This document shows positions 7,383-15,349 of a stretch of DNA of 51,623 nt, piece by piece. The DNA is from Teichococcus deserti (GTDB taxonomy: Bacteria > Pseudomonadota > Alphaproteobacteria > Acetobacterales > Acetobacteraceae). Location: assembly GCF_001982615.1 (NCBI RefSeq), contig NZ_MLCO01000066.1:1-51623 (forward strand). The letters run 5' to 3'. Below the pieces are notes generated by a model. It was given only the letters and a program-made list of their open reading frames with translations, was not told where the DNA came from and made no database searches. Each line of letters begins with the position of its first letter. Position 1 is the first letter of the stretch. The position numbers and the translations under genes were made by a program.

Positions 7383-9740
7383 ATGGACACGCATTCTTCT
7401 TCCTCGACCCCGAGCGACACGCTGATCCTGGTCGGGCTGCCCGATCTGGTGCTGTTTCCGGGCATGGTGGTGCCGGTCTCGGCGGACCAGGCGGGCAGCG
7501 CGGCTGCGCTGCAGGAGGCGGCGCGGCAGGGGCGGCCCCTGGCCGTGGCGCTGCAGCGCGAGGGCCGCAGCGGCCAGGCGCTGGAGGACCTGCACGGCAT
7601 CGGCACCGAGGCGCGGCTGCTGCGCTATGTCACCTCGCCCGACGGCCGCACGCATACCGCGATCCTGCAGGGCGTGGGGCGCGTGCGCCTGCTCGCTGAA
7701 GCCGAGCCCGGCAGCGTCCGGGTCGAGCGGTTGCCGGATGCGGCGGCGTCCGCCAGCACCGAGCTCGCCGCGCGGATGCACCGCCTGCGCGAGCAGGCGC
7801 TGGAGGCGCTGCGGCTGATCGGCCAGGCGCCGCCCGAGCTGATCGCCTCGCTGCAGGGGCTGGAGGAGCCGGGGCCGCTCGCCGACACCGTCGCCGCGCT
7901 GATCGACGTCACCCTGCCGCAGAAGCAGGAGATCCTGGAGACGCTGGCGCTGCCGGCGCGGCTGGACCGGGTTCTGTGGCACCTGGCCTATCGGCTGGAG
8001 GTGCTGCGGCTGTCCGCCGATATCGGCCGGCAGACGCGCGAGACCATGGAAGGCCGCCAGCGCGAGTTCATGCTGCGCGAGCAGCTGAAGACCATCCAGA
8101 AGGAGCTCGGCGAGGGCGACGAGCAGGGGCCGGAGGTCGCCGCCCTGCGCGAGAAGCTGACCGCCGCCGGCATGCCGGAGGATGTCGAGAAGCAGGCGAT
8201 GCGCGAGCTGCGCCGGCTCGAGCGGATGCCCGAGGGCAGCGGCGAGGCCGGCATGGTGCGCAGCTACCTGGAGACCCTGGCGGAGCTGCCCTGGACGCTC
8301 GGCGAGGCCGCGGCGATCGACATCGCCCGCGCCCGCGCCGTGCTTGAGGAGGAGCATCATGGGCTGGAGAAGATCAAGCGCCGCATTCTCGAGTTTCTTG
8401 CGGTGCGCAAGCTGAACCCGGAAGGGCGCAGCCCGATCCTGTGCTTCGTCGGCCCGCCCGGGGTTGGAAAAACCTCGCTCGGCCAGTCGATCGCGCATGC
8501 GCTGGACCGGCCTTTCGTGCGGGTGTCGCTGGGCGGCGTGCATGACGAGGCGGAGATCCGCGGCCACCGGCGCACCTATGTCGGCGCGCTGCCGGGCAAC
8601 ATCATCCAGGGCATCCGCCGCGCCGGGGCGCGCGACGGGGTGATGCTGCTGGATGAGATCGACAAGCTCGGCGGCGGCGGCTTCCAGGGCGACCCGGCCT
8701 CCGCGATGCTGGAGGTGCTCGACCCCGAGCAGAATTCGACCTTCCGCGACGCCTATCTGGGGGTGCCTTTCGACCTCAGCCGGGTGCTGTTCATCGCGAC
8801 GGCCAACCAGCTGGACACCATCCCCGGGCCGCTGCGCGACCGCATGGAGATCGTCGAGCTGTCCGGCTACACCGCCGAGGAGAAGCAGGCCATCGCGCGG
8901 CGCTACCTGGTGCCGCGGCAGCTGAAGCAGAACGGGCTGGCGACGGACCAGGCGGCGCTGCCGGAAGACACGCTGACCCGCATCGTCGAGGATTATACGC
9001 GGGAGGCCGGGGTGCGCGGGCTGGAGCGGGAGATCGGCGCGGTGCTGCGGAGTGCCGCCATGCGCGTCGCCGAGGGCGAGGCCACGCCGATCCCGCTGCC
9101 GCCCGAGGCGCTGTCGTCCATCCTGGGGCCGAGCCGCTTCGACCCGGAAGTGGCGGGGCGGGAGGCGATGCCCGGGGTGGTGACGGGGCTGGCCTGGACG
9201 CCGGTCGGCGGCAGCATTCTGTTCGTCGAGAGCACGCGGGTGCCCGGCAGCGGTCGGCTGATCCTGACCGGCCAGCTGGGCGACGTGATGAAGGAAAGCG
9301 TCCAGGCGGCGCTGACCTTGGTGAAGGGGCGCGCGGACAAGCTGGGCATCGACCCCGCCGTCTTCGAGCGCAGCGACATCCACGTCCATGTCCCCGCCGG
9401 CGCCACGCCGAAGGACGGGCCCTCGGCCGGCGTCGCGATGTTCCTGTCGCTGTCGTCCCTGCTGCTGGGCCGGCCAGTGGAGCCCGCGGTCGCCATGACC
9501 GGCGAGGTCAGCCTGCGCGGGCTGGTGCTGCCGGTGGGCGGCATCCGCGAGAAGGTCACCGCCGCGGCGCGGGCCGGCATCACCACGGTGATGCTGCCGG
9601 CGCGGAACAAGCGGGACTGGGACGACATCCCGGCCAGCGTCAAGGCGAAGCTGCGCTTCGTCTGGCTGGAGACGGTGGACGACGCCCTGGCCGAGACCCT
9701 GCCGCCCGAGGCCCTGCCGCGCGCGGCGGTCCCGGCCTGA
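7383..9740 (+). CDS. lon: ATP-dependent Lon protease (S16 family)
   Basis: Cytoplasmic quality-control protease of 785 residues, almost the same length as E. coli Lon (784). An N-terminal LON substrate-binding domain (about 15-200) is followed by a coiled helical linker. The AAA+ module has Walker A GPPGVGKT at ~357-364 and Walker B VMLLDEIDK at ~420-428. The C-terminal protease has the Ser-Lys dyad: Ser681 in PKDGPSAG and Lys724 in REKVTAA, 43 residues apart as in the family. It is the second gene of the hsp20-lon unit and converges on the DUF3445 gene across an inverted repeat. Other Lon copies may exist outside the window. Confidence 0.95.
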   Translation: MDTHSSSSTPSDTLILVGLPDLVLFPGMVVPVSADQAGSAAALQEAARQGRPLAVALQREGRSGQALEDLHGIGTEARLLRYVTSPDGRTHTAILQGVGRVRLLAEAEPGSVRVERLPDAAASASTELAARMHRLREQALEALRLIGQAPPELIASLQGLEEPGPLADTVAALIDVTLPQKQEILETLALPARLDRVLWHLAYRLEVLRLSADIGRQTRETMEGRQREFMLREQLKTIQKELGEGDEQGPEVAALREKLTAAGMPEDVEKQAMRELRRLERMPEGSGEAGMVRSYLETLAELPWTLGEAAAIDIARARAVLEEEHHGLEKIKRRILEFLAVRKLNPEGRSPILCFVGPPGVGKTSLGQSIAHALDRPFVRVSLGGVHDEAEIRGHRRTYVGALPGNIIQGIRRAGARDGVMLLDEIDKLGGGGFQGDPASAMLEVLDPEQNSTFRDAYLGVPFDLSRVLFIATANQLDTIPGPLRDRMEIVELSGYTAEEKQAIARRYLVPRQLKQNGLATDQAALPEDTLTRIVEDYTREAGVRGLEREIGAVLRSAAMRVAEGEATPIPLPPEALSSILGPSRFDPEVAGREAMPGVVTGLAWTPVGGSILFVESTRVPGSGRLILTGQLGDVMKESVQAALTLVKGRADKLGIDPAVFERSDIHVHVPAGATPKDGPSAGVAMFLSLSSLLLGRPVEPAVAMTGEVSLRGLVLPVGGIREKVTAAARAGITTVMLPARNKRDWDDIPASVKAKLRFVWLETVDDALAETLPPEALPRAAVPA

Positions 9741-9745
9741 CGATC

Positions 9746-9780
9746 GGCGCGCGGCGGCAGGGCTTCAGCCGCCGCGCGCC
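9746..9780. terminator. Inverted repeat between lon and the DUF3445 gene
   Basis: A perfect 13-bp inverted repeat (GGCGCGCGGCGGC / GCCGCCGCGCGCC) with a 9-nt loop lies between two convergent genes. Its right arm and loop cover the DUF3445 stop codon. No T tract follows on either side, so factor-independent termination would be weak; it may still block read-through or stabilise 3' ends. Confidence 0.5.
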
Positions 9781-10685
9781 ACCTCGGCCTCGAGGTAGTC
9801 GAGCAGCGCCGGGCGGAAGGGCAAGAGGCTCTTGTAGCGCTCCATCTCCGGCGGCAGGGCCAGCACGGCCTCGCGCAGCCGGGCGGCCTCGCCGGGCCGG
9901 GCGGTGACGGTCGCCAGCGGCGTCACATGCAGGCGGATGCCGAAGACCACCAGCCCGCTGTCGGGCAGCCGGCGGAAGGTCTGGCGCTCGACCCGCAGCA
10001 CCAGGTCGCTTCCGGCATTCGCGGCGGTGATGGCGCTGTCGGGCTCGGCGCGGCCATGGCCGGTCGGCTGGAACAGCGCCGGGTCGTCGATCACCGACCA
10101 GTTCGACCGCACCGCCAGCCGCCCGGGCTTCAGCAGGCCGAGGAAGCGGTCCACCGGCCGCTCCAGCTTCTCGGCATAGAAGGGCACCGGGCGATGCACC
10201 GCCCCCAGCAGCCGGCCCATCTTCTCGGACAGCCGCCAGCGGCTGGGAAAGCAGAGCACGGCGCCGACCAGCCGGATGTCTTCGCCTTCCTGCTGCAGCA
10301 GGCAGAAATCCTCCTGGGCGAGGCGTCCGGCCTCGGCGAGCGGATCCTCGCTGCTCAGCGGATGCCGCGTGCCCAGGAGGTGGTTCTGCAGGCTCCCGCC
10401 CGCGGCCTCGAACCAGCCCGGATAACGCTGCGGCAGATGCGCGACGAGGATGGAAAAAAGCTCCTGCTGGGCGGCTTCGGTGCCGGGGACGGCCTCGATC
10501 ACCTCGGCGCGGCGGGTGGCGATCAGCCGCGCCCGCTCGGCAAGCTGGTCAGGATACTCGGCGTCGATCTCCAGCCACTCGGCCTCCGGCGCCGATTGCA
10601 GGCCCAGCGCCATGCGGAAGGCGCCGGTCTCATAGGGCAGGTGCAGGACGGGCGGCGGCAGGGCCAGCAACTGGTCCGACGGCAT
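9765..10685 (-). CDS. DUF3445 haem-dependent oxidative N-demethylase-like protein
   Basis: A 306-residue protein matching the DUF3445 family, whose studied member is the haem subunit of dimethylamine monooxygenase/oxidative N-demethylase. Family-typical stretches are PYETGAFRMALGL near the start, QEDFCLLQ, AVLCFPSRWRLSEKMG, IHxPVPFY-like (VHRPVPFYAEKL), and the Arg-rich RVERQTFRRLPDSGLVVFGI. The last of these carries the RxERQT-like core. Start 10685 is preceded by GTGAGG; the frame runs open upstream without support. No partner subunit genes (ferredoxin reductase-like) are adjacent, so the substrate and electron donor are unknown. Confidence 0.8.
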   Translation of the reverse strand: MPSDQLLALPPPVLHLPYETGAFRMALGLQSAPEAEWLEIDAEYPDQLAERARLIATRRAEVIEAVPGTEAAQQELFSILVAHLPQRYPGWFEAAGGSLQNHLLGTRHPLSSEDPLAEAGRLAQEDFCLLQQEGEDIRLVGAVLCFPSRWRLSEKMGRLLGAVHRPVPFYAEKLERPVDRFLGLLKPGRLAVRSNWSVIDDPALFQPTGHGRAEPDSAITAANAGSDLVLRVERQTFRRLPDSGLVVFGIRLHVTPLATVTARPGEAARLREAVLALPPEMERYKSLLPFRPALLDYLEAEVARGG

Positions 10686-10750
10686 GCAGGGTGCCTCACG
10701 CAGGGATGCGGCCCGATCCTGCCGAGCCCGCCTGCGCCGGCGCAAGAGGT

Positions 10751-11269
10751 TCAGTCGCGGCTGCCGGCCCCGCGCGGCCAGGTCCAGGGCGCCAGCCGCG
10801 CGCCGCCGGGCAGCGACCACAGCCCGCGCCCGGCGCGGCGCGCCTCGGCCTCGATCGAGAGCAGCACCGGATCCTCCGGCTGCCGCCGCGACACCCAGGC
10901 GGCGCCGAGCCGCAGCATGACCTGCCCGGCCTCGTAGCCGGCGACGAAGAGCTTGCCGCTCAGCTGCTGCTGCCCGTCGATGCCGATGACCAGGCCGGTG
11001 ACCAGGCCGATGGCCTCCTGCTGCCAGGCGAGCGCGGTCAACGCCTGGCGGGCATGCTCGCCGAAGGGCTGGTCCGGCGCCGGCGTGTCGATATCGGCCA
11101 GCCGCATGCGCAGCCGCTGCTGGTTGGCCTGCAGCAGGGTCAGGCTGCTGCCGTCATGGACATGGATCACCCGGCCCGCCACCTCATGCGGGGCGGCGCG
11201 GGCAGGCCTGGCGCGGTCCTGGACGGCCAGGAGCAGGAAAAGGGCCGTGCGGCGGTGGAACGGCGGCAT
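10751..11269 (-). CDS. Secreted thermonuclease (SNase)-like protein with altered active site
   Basis: A 172-residue protein with an N-terminal signal-like segment (about 1-26) and an SNase OB-fold pattern: GRVIHVHDGSSLTL, RMRLADIDTPAP, PFGEHARQAL, then the C-terminal helix ending EARRAGRGLW. By alignment to staphylococcal nuclease, the position of Ca ligand Asp21 is Ser and that of Glu43 is Ala. I see no clear equivalent of Arg87. Catalysis by the classical mechanism is therefore doubtful. It could be a structural or nucleic-acid-binding OB-fold. Upstream there is no strong Shine-Dalgarno. It is divergent from the Bug protein gene. Confidence 0.75.
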   Translation of the reverse strand: MPPFHRRTALFLLLAVQDRARPARAAPHEVAGRVIHVHDGSSLTLLQANQQRLRMRLADIDTPAPDQPFGEHARQALTALAWQQEAIGLVTGLVIGIDGQQQLSGKLFVAGYEAGQVMLRLGAAWVSRRQPEDPVLLSIEAEARRAGRGLWSLPGGARLAPWTWPRGAGSRD

Positions 11270-11357
11270 GCCGGCAGCATAGGCCGGTGGCCCTTAACCG
11301 GGCGTAAGACGGGAACGGTGCCTTCTTCGCCCCGGGCGCGGATGGCGGAGGAAAGGC

Positions 11358-12395
11358 GTGCGGCACGACAGGGCGGCGGGAAGCCAGGGCGGGTTGGCGC
11401 GGCGGCGGCTGCTGGCGGCCTGTTCCAGCGGCCTGCTGATGGGTGGCGGCGCCGGGCCGGTGCCAGGGACAGTGATGGGGACAGTGATGGGGACGGGGAG
11501 CGAGGCCGCCGGCGTCGTCCTGGTGGTGCCCACCGCCCCCGCCGGCACGACCGACTTCGCCGCCCGGCTGCTGGCGCCGCTGCTGGCGCGGCGGCTGGGC
11601 CAGCCGGTCACGGTGGAGAACCATGCCGGGGCCAATGGCGCCGCCGGCACCGCCGCCGTCGCCGCCGCCCGCCCCGACGGGCTGACCCTGCTGGTGCAGT
11701 ACTCCGGCTACCATGTCGCCATCCCGGCGATGCTGCCGGCGATCGGCTACGACCCGCTGCGCGACTTCGTCCCCGTCGGCCTGCTGCTGGACAGCCCGCA
11801 GGTGCTGTTCGCGCATCCCTCGGTGCCGGTGGCCAATGCCGCCGAGCTCGCCGACTATGCCCGCGAGCGGCCGGGCGAGCTGCGCTTCGCCTCTTCCGGC
11901 CCCGGCTCGATCCAGCATCTGGGAATGGAGCTGTGGAAGCTGCGCGCCAGGGTCGATGTCCGCCACATGCCCTATCGCGGCACCGGCCAGGCGACGCAGG
12001 ACCTGCTGACCGGCAGGGTGCAGCTGTTCATGACGACACCGCCGCCGCTGATGCCCTATGTCGCCGATGGCTCGCTGCAGGCGCTGGCCATCACCTCGGC
12101 CGAACGCCACCCGTCCCTGCCCGCGGTGCCGACGCTGGCGGAATCCGGCCTGCCGGGCTTCGTGCTGCTGGCCTGGTTCGCCGTCTTCGCCCCCGCTGCC
12201 ACCCCGGCCCCGGTGCTGGCCCGGCTGCAGGCGGCGGTGGCCGCCGCGGTGCTCGACCCCGACTTCCGCCGGCGCGCCGAGGGCCAGGGGGCGGTGGTGC
12301 ATGTCCTGTCCCCTGCCGCCATGACCGCCCGCGTCACCCGGGAGCTGGCGGAATGGCGGGAGGTGGTGCAGGCGGCGGGGATCCGGGGGGAGTGA
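11358..12395 (+). CDS. Bug/TctC-family periplasmic solute-binding protein
   Basis: A 345-residue binding protein of the tripartite tricarboxylate transporter (TctC/Bug) family. The family landmarks are VVPTAPAGTTDFAARLLAPLL, VTVENHAGANGAAGTAAVA, HMPYRGTGQATQDLLTGRVQL and ALAITSAERHPSLPAVPTLAESG. The GTG start at 11358 is supported by GGAGGAAAGGC directly before it. The leader is unusual: after RRRLLAACSSG, which could also be a lipobox, there is an in-frame tandem repeat. No TctA/TctB permease genes are adjacent, which is normal for the many orphan Bug proteins of this bacterial group. Ligand unknown; carboxylates are usual. Confidence 0.88.
   Translation: MRHDRAAGSQGGLARRRLLAACSSGLLMGGGAGPVPGTVMGTVMGTGSEAAGVVLVVPTAPAGTTDFAARLLAPLLARRLGQPVTVENHAGANGAAGTAAVAAARPDGLTLLVQYSGYHVAIPAMLPAIGYDPLRDFVPVGLLLDSPQVLFAHPSVPVANAAELADYARERPGELRFASSGPGSIQHLGMELWKLRARVDVRHMPYRGTGQATQDLLTGRVQLFMTTPPPLMPYVADGSLQALAITSAERHPSLPAVPTLAESGLPGFVLLAWFAVFAPAATPAPVLARLQAAVAAAVLDPDFRRRAEGQGAVVHVLSPAAMTARVTRELAEWREVVQAAGIRGE
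11466..11489 (+). repeat. In-frame 12-bp tandem repeat in the Bug leader
   Basis: Two perfect copies of GGGACAGTGATG plus a partial third (GGGAC). They encode GTVM-GTVM-GT between the leader and the mature binding domain. The unit is a multiple of three, so copy-number change would leave the frame intact. Confidence 0.85.
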
Positions 12396-12410
12396 CCTCC
12401 CCCTCGCGCC

Positions 12411-13133
12411 TCAGGCCTCGGAGAAGCAGACAAAGACCTTCTTCACCGGCACCGTGTTCTCCCAGGCGCAGGGCGTGCCGCGCGGGATCAGGAAGCCCTC
12501 GCCCGCCCGGAAGGTCGAGGCGATGCCGTCGGGATCGGTGATGGTCACCGCGCCTTCCAGCAGGAACATCAGCTCGTCATGGCCAAAGGCGTTCGGCTTG
12601 CGGGCATAGGGGGTCGAGCCCCAGACGCCGATCTCGAACTGCTCGGTGCTGTCCTCGAAGCTCATCCGCTTGGCGCAGCGCGGCGCTGTGGTGGTCAGCA
12701 GCGCGGCCGAGGGCCCGCCGCAGGGCTCGAGCGGCGAGGTCAGGTCCGGCCGCACCGGTGCCGGCGCCGCGCCCTCGCCCGGCGCTTCGCCGACATAGGA
12801 CATGACGACCAGCCGGGTGCCCGCGGCATTGTCCCAGGCGCCCGCGAAGCCACGCGGCAGCACGATGGTCTCGCCGGCCTCGACGGTCTCGCTGCCGACC
12901 GTGACGGCGCCCGCCTGGACCAGCAGGAAAACATGCTTGCCGAGCGGCGGCACCGTGCCGGCGAAAGCCGAAAGCTCCGCCTCCGCCACGGCATAGCCAT
13001 GCTCCGGCTGGTCGCGCAGCATCCGGCCTTCGGCCAGGCCAGCGCCTGGCAGCCAGTCCAGTGCGGCCAGCGATGCGCCCGCGCGGGCCGGCTGGCGGAA
13101 ATCGAGGAGCGAGGTGGTCAGGCTGGCGCTCAC
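12411..13133 (-). CDS. Bicupin of the DUF861/(S)-ureidoglycine aminohydrolase type
   Basis: A 240-residue two-domain cupin. The first barrel contains PPLGKHVFLLVQAGAVTVG and ETIVLPRGFAGAWDN; the second contains NAFGHDELMFLLEGAVTITDPDG and GEGFLIPRGTPCAWEN. This arrangement and length resemble ureidoglycine aminohydrolase, but no other allantoin genes are nearby. It may act on another ureido or amino-acid-derived compound, or only bind a ligand. The GTG start at 13133 has AAGGA 9 nt upstream. The frame remains open into the divergent regulator, which is taken as shadow. It shares a 136-bp control region with the GntR regulator and so probably belongs to the 13.3-18.5 kb cassette. Confidence 0.8.
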   Translation of the reverse strand: MSASLTTSLLDFRQPARAGASLAALDWLPGAGLAEGRMLRDQPEHGYAVAEAELSAFAGTVPPLGKHVFLLVQAGAVTVGSETVEAGETIVLPRGFAGAWDNAAGTRLVVMSYVGEAPGEGAAPAPVRPDLTSPLEPCGGPSAALLTTTAPRCAKRMSFEDSTEQFEIGVWGSTPYARKPNAFGHDELMFLLEGAVTITDPDGIASTFRAGEGFLIPRGTPCAWENTVPVKKVFVCFSEA

Positions 13134-13229
13134 AGGCAGGGTTCCTTGGCGTTGCGCGGCATTTCCCGGCACCTTCCCTGAAATCGAGGTCCTGGGGAAG
13201 GGCGCCGCCGCGACGAGGCCGTCACCGGC

Positions 13230-13258
13230 TTGACACGTATTCAGAACTGTATTCACTT
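13230..13258 (+). promoter_or_regulatory. Putative promoter and GntR operator between cupin and gntR
   Basis: A perfect -35 hexamer TTGACA (13230-13235) is followed by two direct copies of GTATTCA (13237-13243 and 13249-13255), 12 bp apart. This fits an FCD-type GntR dimer site. The best-placed -10 (TCACTT, 13253-13258) is poor, as expected for an activated or repressed promoter. It ends 11 nt before the gntR ATG, leaving almost no leader. Confidence 0.45.
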
Positions 13259-13269
13259 TTCCCTCCAGC

Positions 13270-14007
13270 ATGACCGCTGACGACGCCGCTCCCGCCGCCG
13301 CCTCAACCCCGCCCGGCCGCTCCGCCGACCGGGTGCATGAGCAGGTCAAGGCCATGGCCGTCACCTACCGGCTGCGGCCGGGGGAGCGGGTCAACGAGGT
13401 CGAGCTCGCGCGCGCTCTCGGTGTCAGCCGCACCCCCCTGCGCGAGGCGCTGAACCGCCTGGCCGCCGAGGGTTTTCTCATCGCGACCGCCAACCGCGGC
13501 TACACCGTGCGGCCGCTGGACCCGAAGCGGGTGCTGACCCTCTACGAATACCGCGCCATGCTCGAGGTCGGCGCGCTGCGACTGGCCGCCGAGCGCGCGA
13601 CCGATGCCGAGCTCGCCGCGCTCGAAGCCTTCGCCGAGCGCAGCCGCGACGAGCCCGACGACGATATCCAGGCGCTGCGCCTGCTGGCGCTGGACGAGCA
13701 GTTCCACGAGCGCCTGGCCCAGCTGTCCGCGAACGAGGAGATGGTGCGCTCGCTGCGGTCCCTGAACGAGCGCGTCCGCTTCATCCGCTGGATCGACATG
13801 CGCAAGGGCCGCCGCCCGACGACGCAGCAGGAGCATCTGCAGATCCTCCGCCATCTGCGCGCCCGCGACGCCGAGGCCGCAGCACAGCTGATGACCCGCC
13901 ACATCACCCGCCGCCTGGAGGAGATCAGCGAGATGATCCGGGCCGGCTTCGCCGAGATCTACACCGACAATGCCCTGGCCGCCCAAGCCATGGGCGACGT
14001 CGCTTGA
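13270..14007 (+). CDS. GntR-family transcriptional regulator, FCD (FadR-C) subfamily
   Basis: DNA-binding regulator of 245 residues. The winged helix-turn-helix spans about residues 19-85 (LRPGERVNEVELARALGVSR, TPLREALNRLAAEGF). The all-helical FCD ligand domain has the usual metal/carboxylate ligands, Asp and His in LDEQFHERLAQ and His in QQEHLQIL and MTRHITRR. It is divergent from the cupin gene and 14 bp ahead of the dehydrogenase gene, so it likely controls itself and the operon in response to a carboxylate or amino-acid intermediate. There is no Shine-Dalgarno before the ATG, consistent with a leaderless or very short-leader mRNA. Confidence 0.9.
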   Translation: MTADDAAPAAASTPPGRSADRVHEQVKAMAVTYRLRPGERVNEVELARALGVSRTPLREALNRLAAEGFLIATANRGYTVRPLDPKRVLTLYEYRAMLEVGALRLAAERATDAELAALEAFAERSRDEPDDDIQALRLLALDEQFHERLAQLSANEEMVRSLRSLNERVRFIRWIDMRKGRRPTTQQEHLQILRHLRARDAEAAAQLMTRHITRRLEEISEMIRAGFAEIYTDNALAAQAMGDVA

Positions 14008-14021
14008 AGAGGAAAAGAACA

Positions 14022-14933
14022 ATGCGCGCTGTCTTCGTCGATGCCAATGCCACCCTGGGCGCCGTCGCCCAGCGCCTGCACCGCGCGGAGGACATGCCGC
14101 TGCAGGTCAATATCCAGCCCGACATCACCTCGGACCAGCTGCCGGCGCTGCTGGGCGATGCCGAGATCGCCATCATCGACCACACCCACCTGCCCACCGA
14201 CATCGCCAAGGCCTGCAAGGGTCTGAAGCATGTCGTCTTCCTCGGCACCGGCGCCCGCAGCTACATGAACCCCGAGGAGCTGGCGGCCATCGGCATCGAG
14301 GTGCATATCATCAAGGGCTATGGCGACACCGCCGTCGCCGAATGCGCCTTCGCCCTGATGTGGACCGCCGCCAAGGGCTTCGCCCGCATGGACCGCGGCA
14401 TGCGCGCCGGCAACTGGCTGCGCAGCGACGGCGTCCAGCTGACCGGCAAGACCGTGGGCCTGATCGGCTATGGCGGCATCGCCTCGGAAATGGCCCGCCT
14501 CTGCCGCGGCGCCGGCATGAAGGTCCAGGCCTGGAACCGCTCGCCGAAGACCGCCGAGGGCGTCACCTTCACCGATCTCGACACCGTGCTGGCCACCAGC
14601 GACGTCCTCTCCGTCCACCTGCTGCTGAACGACGAGACCCGCGGCTTCCTCGGCGCCGACAAGCTCGCCAAGGTCAAGGACGGCGCCATCCTGATCAACA
14701 CCGCCCGCGGCGCCGTGGTCGACGAAGCGGCGATGATCGCGGCGCTGGCCTCGGGCAAGCTCGCCCATGCCGGCCTCGACGTCTTCGATGTCGAGCCCCT
14801 GCCGGCCAACCATCCCCTGACCCAGGTCGAGAACGTCACCCTCTCGGCCCACTCGGCTTTCCGCACGCCGGAAGCGTCGGACAATCTCTTCGAGGCAGCG
14901 CTGCAGCATTGCCGTCGGATCGAAGGCAAGTAA
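14022..14933 (+). CDS. D-2-hydroxyacid dehydrogenase (NAD(P)-dependent)
   Basis: A 303-residue oxidoreductase that interconverts 2-oxo acids and D-2-hydroxy acids. The nucleotide-binding Rossmann motif is TVGLIGYGGIASEMA. The catalytic trio is visible: Arg229 in NTARGAVVDE, Glu258 in DVEPLP and His277 in LSAHSAF. The residue after His is Ser rather than the common Pro-Gly/Thr, and the protein is somewhat shorter than the usual 310-340. GAGGAAAAG precedes the ATG at 14022; the alternative start at 14004 is not supported. In this operon it could reduce the 2-oxo acid released by the FAD enzyme and RidA. A hairpin repeat follows the stop. Confidence 0.9.
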   Translation: MRAVFVDANATLGAVAQRLHRAEDMPLQVNIQPDITSDQLPALLGDAEIAIIDHTHLPTDIAKACKGLKHVVFLGTGARSYMNPEELAAIGIEVHIIKGYGDTAVAECAFALMWTAAKGFARMDRGMRAGNWLRSDGVQLTGKTVGLIGYGGIASEMARLCRGAGMKVQAWNRSPKTAEGVTFTDLDTVLATSDVLSVHLLLNDETRGFLGADKLAKVKDGAILINTARGAVVDEAAMIAALASGKLAHAGLDVFDVEPLPANHPLTQVENVTLSAHSAFRTPEASDNLFEAALQHCRRIEGK

Positions 14934-14980
14934 GAAAGCGCTGGGGGGAAGTATCCCCCCAGGCCCCCTTCTATTTTTAT
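14934..14980 (+). repeat. Dispersed hairpin repeat, copy A (possible intra-operon attenuator)
   Basis: It starts right after the dehydrogenase stop: AAGAAAGC-like, then stem CTGGGGGG / CCCCCCAG (14941-14948 with 14955-14962, loop AAGTAT). GGCCCCCTTCTATTTTTA follows. The stem plus T-rich tail looks like a terminator placed inside the operon ahead of ridA. It closely matches the reverse complement of 18491-18545. Confidence 0.75.
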
Positions 14981-14998
14981 CAGAAAGAAAAGCCAAAA

Positions 14999-15349
14999 AT
15001 GACCGATATCAGCAGGCTCGATCAGAACGCCCGCCGCTCCCGCGCGGTCATCCACGGCGACACCATCTACCTCGCCGGCCACACCGCCGACGACCGCAGC
15101 CAGGACGTCACCGGCCAGACGAAGCAGGTGCTCGCCAAGATCGACGAAATGCTGGCAGCCAGCGGCAGCGACAAGTCGAAACTGCTGAACATCACCATCT
15201 GGCTCGCCGACATGGCCGACTTCGCCGCCATGAACGCCGTCTACGACGCCTGGGTCGTACAGGGCCACACCCCCGCCCGCTGCTGCGGCGAGGTGAAGCT
15301 GGCCCTGCCCGACATCCGCGTCGAGATCATGGCGATCGCGGCCCGCTGA
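14999..15349 (+). CDS. RidA/YjgF/YER057c/UK114-family enamine/imine deaminase
   Basis: A 116-residue cytoplasmic protein of the family that hydrolyses reactive 2-enamino/2-imino acids to 2-oxo acids plus ammonia. Family features are HGDTIYLAGHTADD, SKLLNITIWLADMADFAAMNAVYDAWV, and TPARCCGEVKLALPDIRVEIMAIA. The Arg of PARCC occupies the position of the carboxylate-binding Arg105. It overlaps the following gene by one base (TGATG), so translation is coupled. Its neighbours suit it: the FAD amino-acid dehydrogenase should make exactly the imino acids RidA removes. Confidence 0.9.
   Translation: MTDISRLDQNARRSRAVIHGDTIYLAGHTADDRSQDVTGQTKQVLAKIDEMLAASGSDKSKLLNITIWLADMADFAAMNAVYDAWVVQGHTPARCCGEVKLALPDIRVEIMAIAAR

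Noticed and set aside
6684-9389. 901-codon open frame antisense to lon
   Set aside because: A shadow of lon; its translation is rich in Gln, His and Arg with no recognisable motif.
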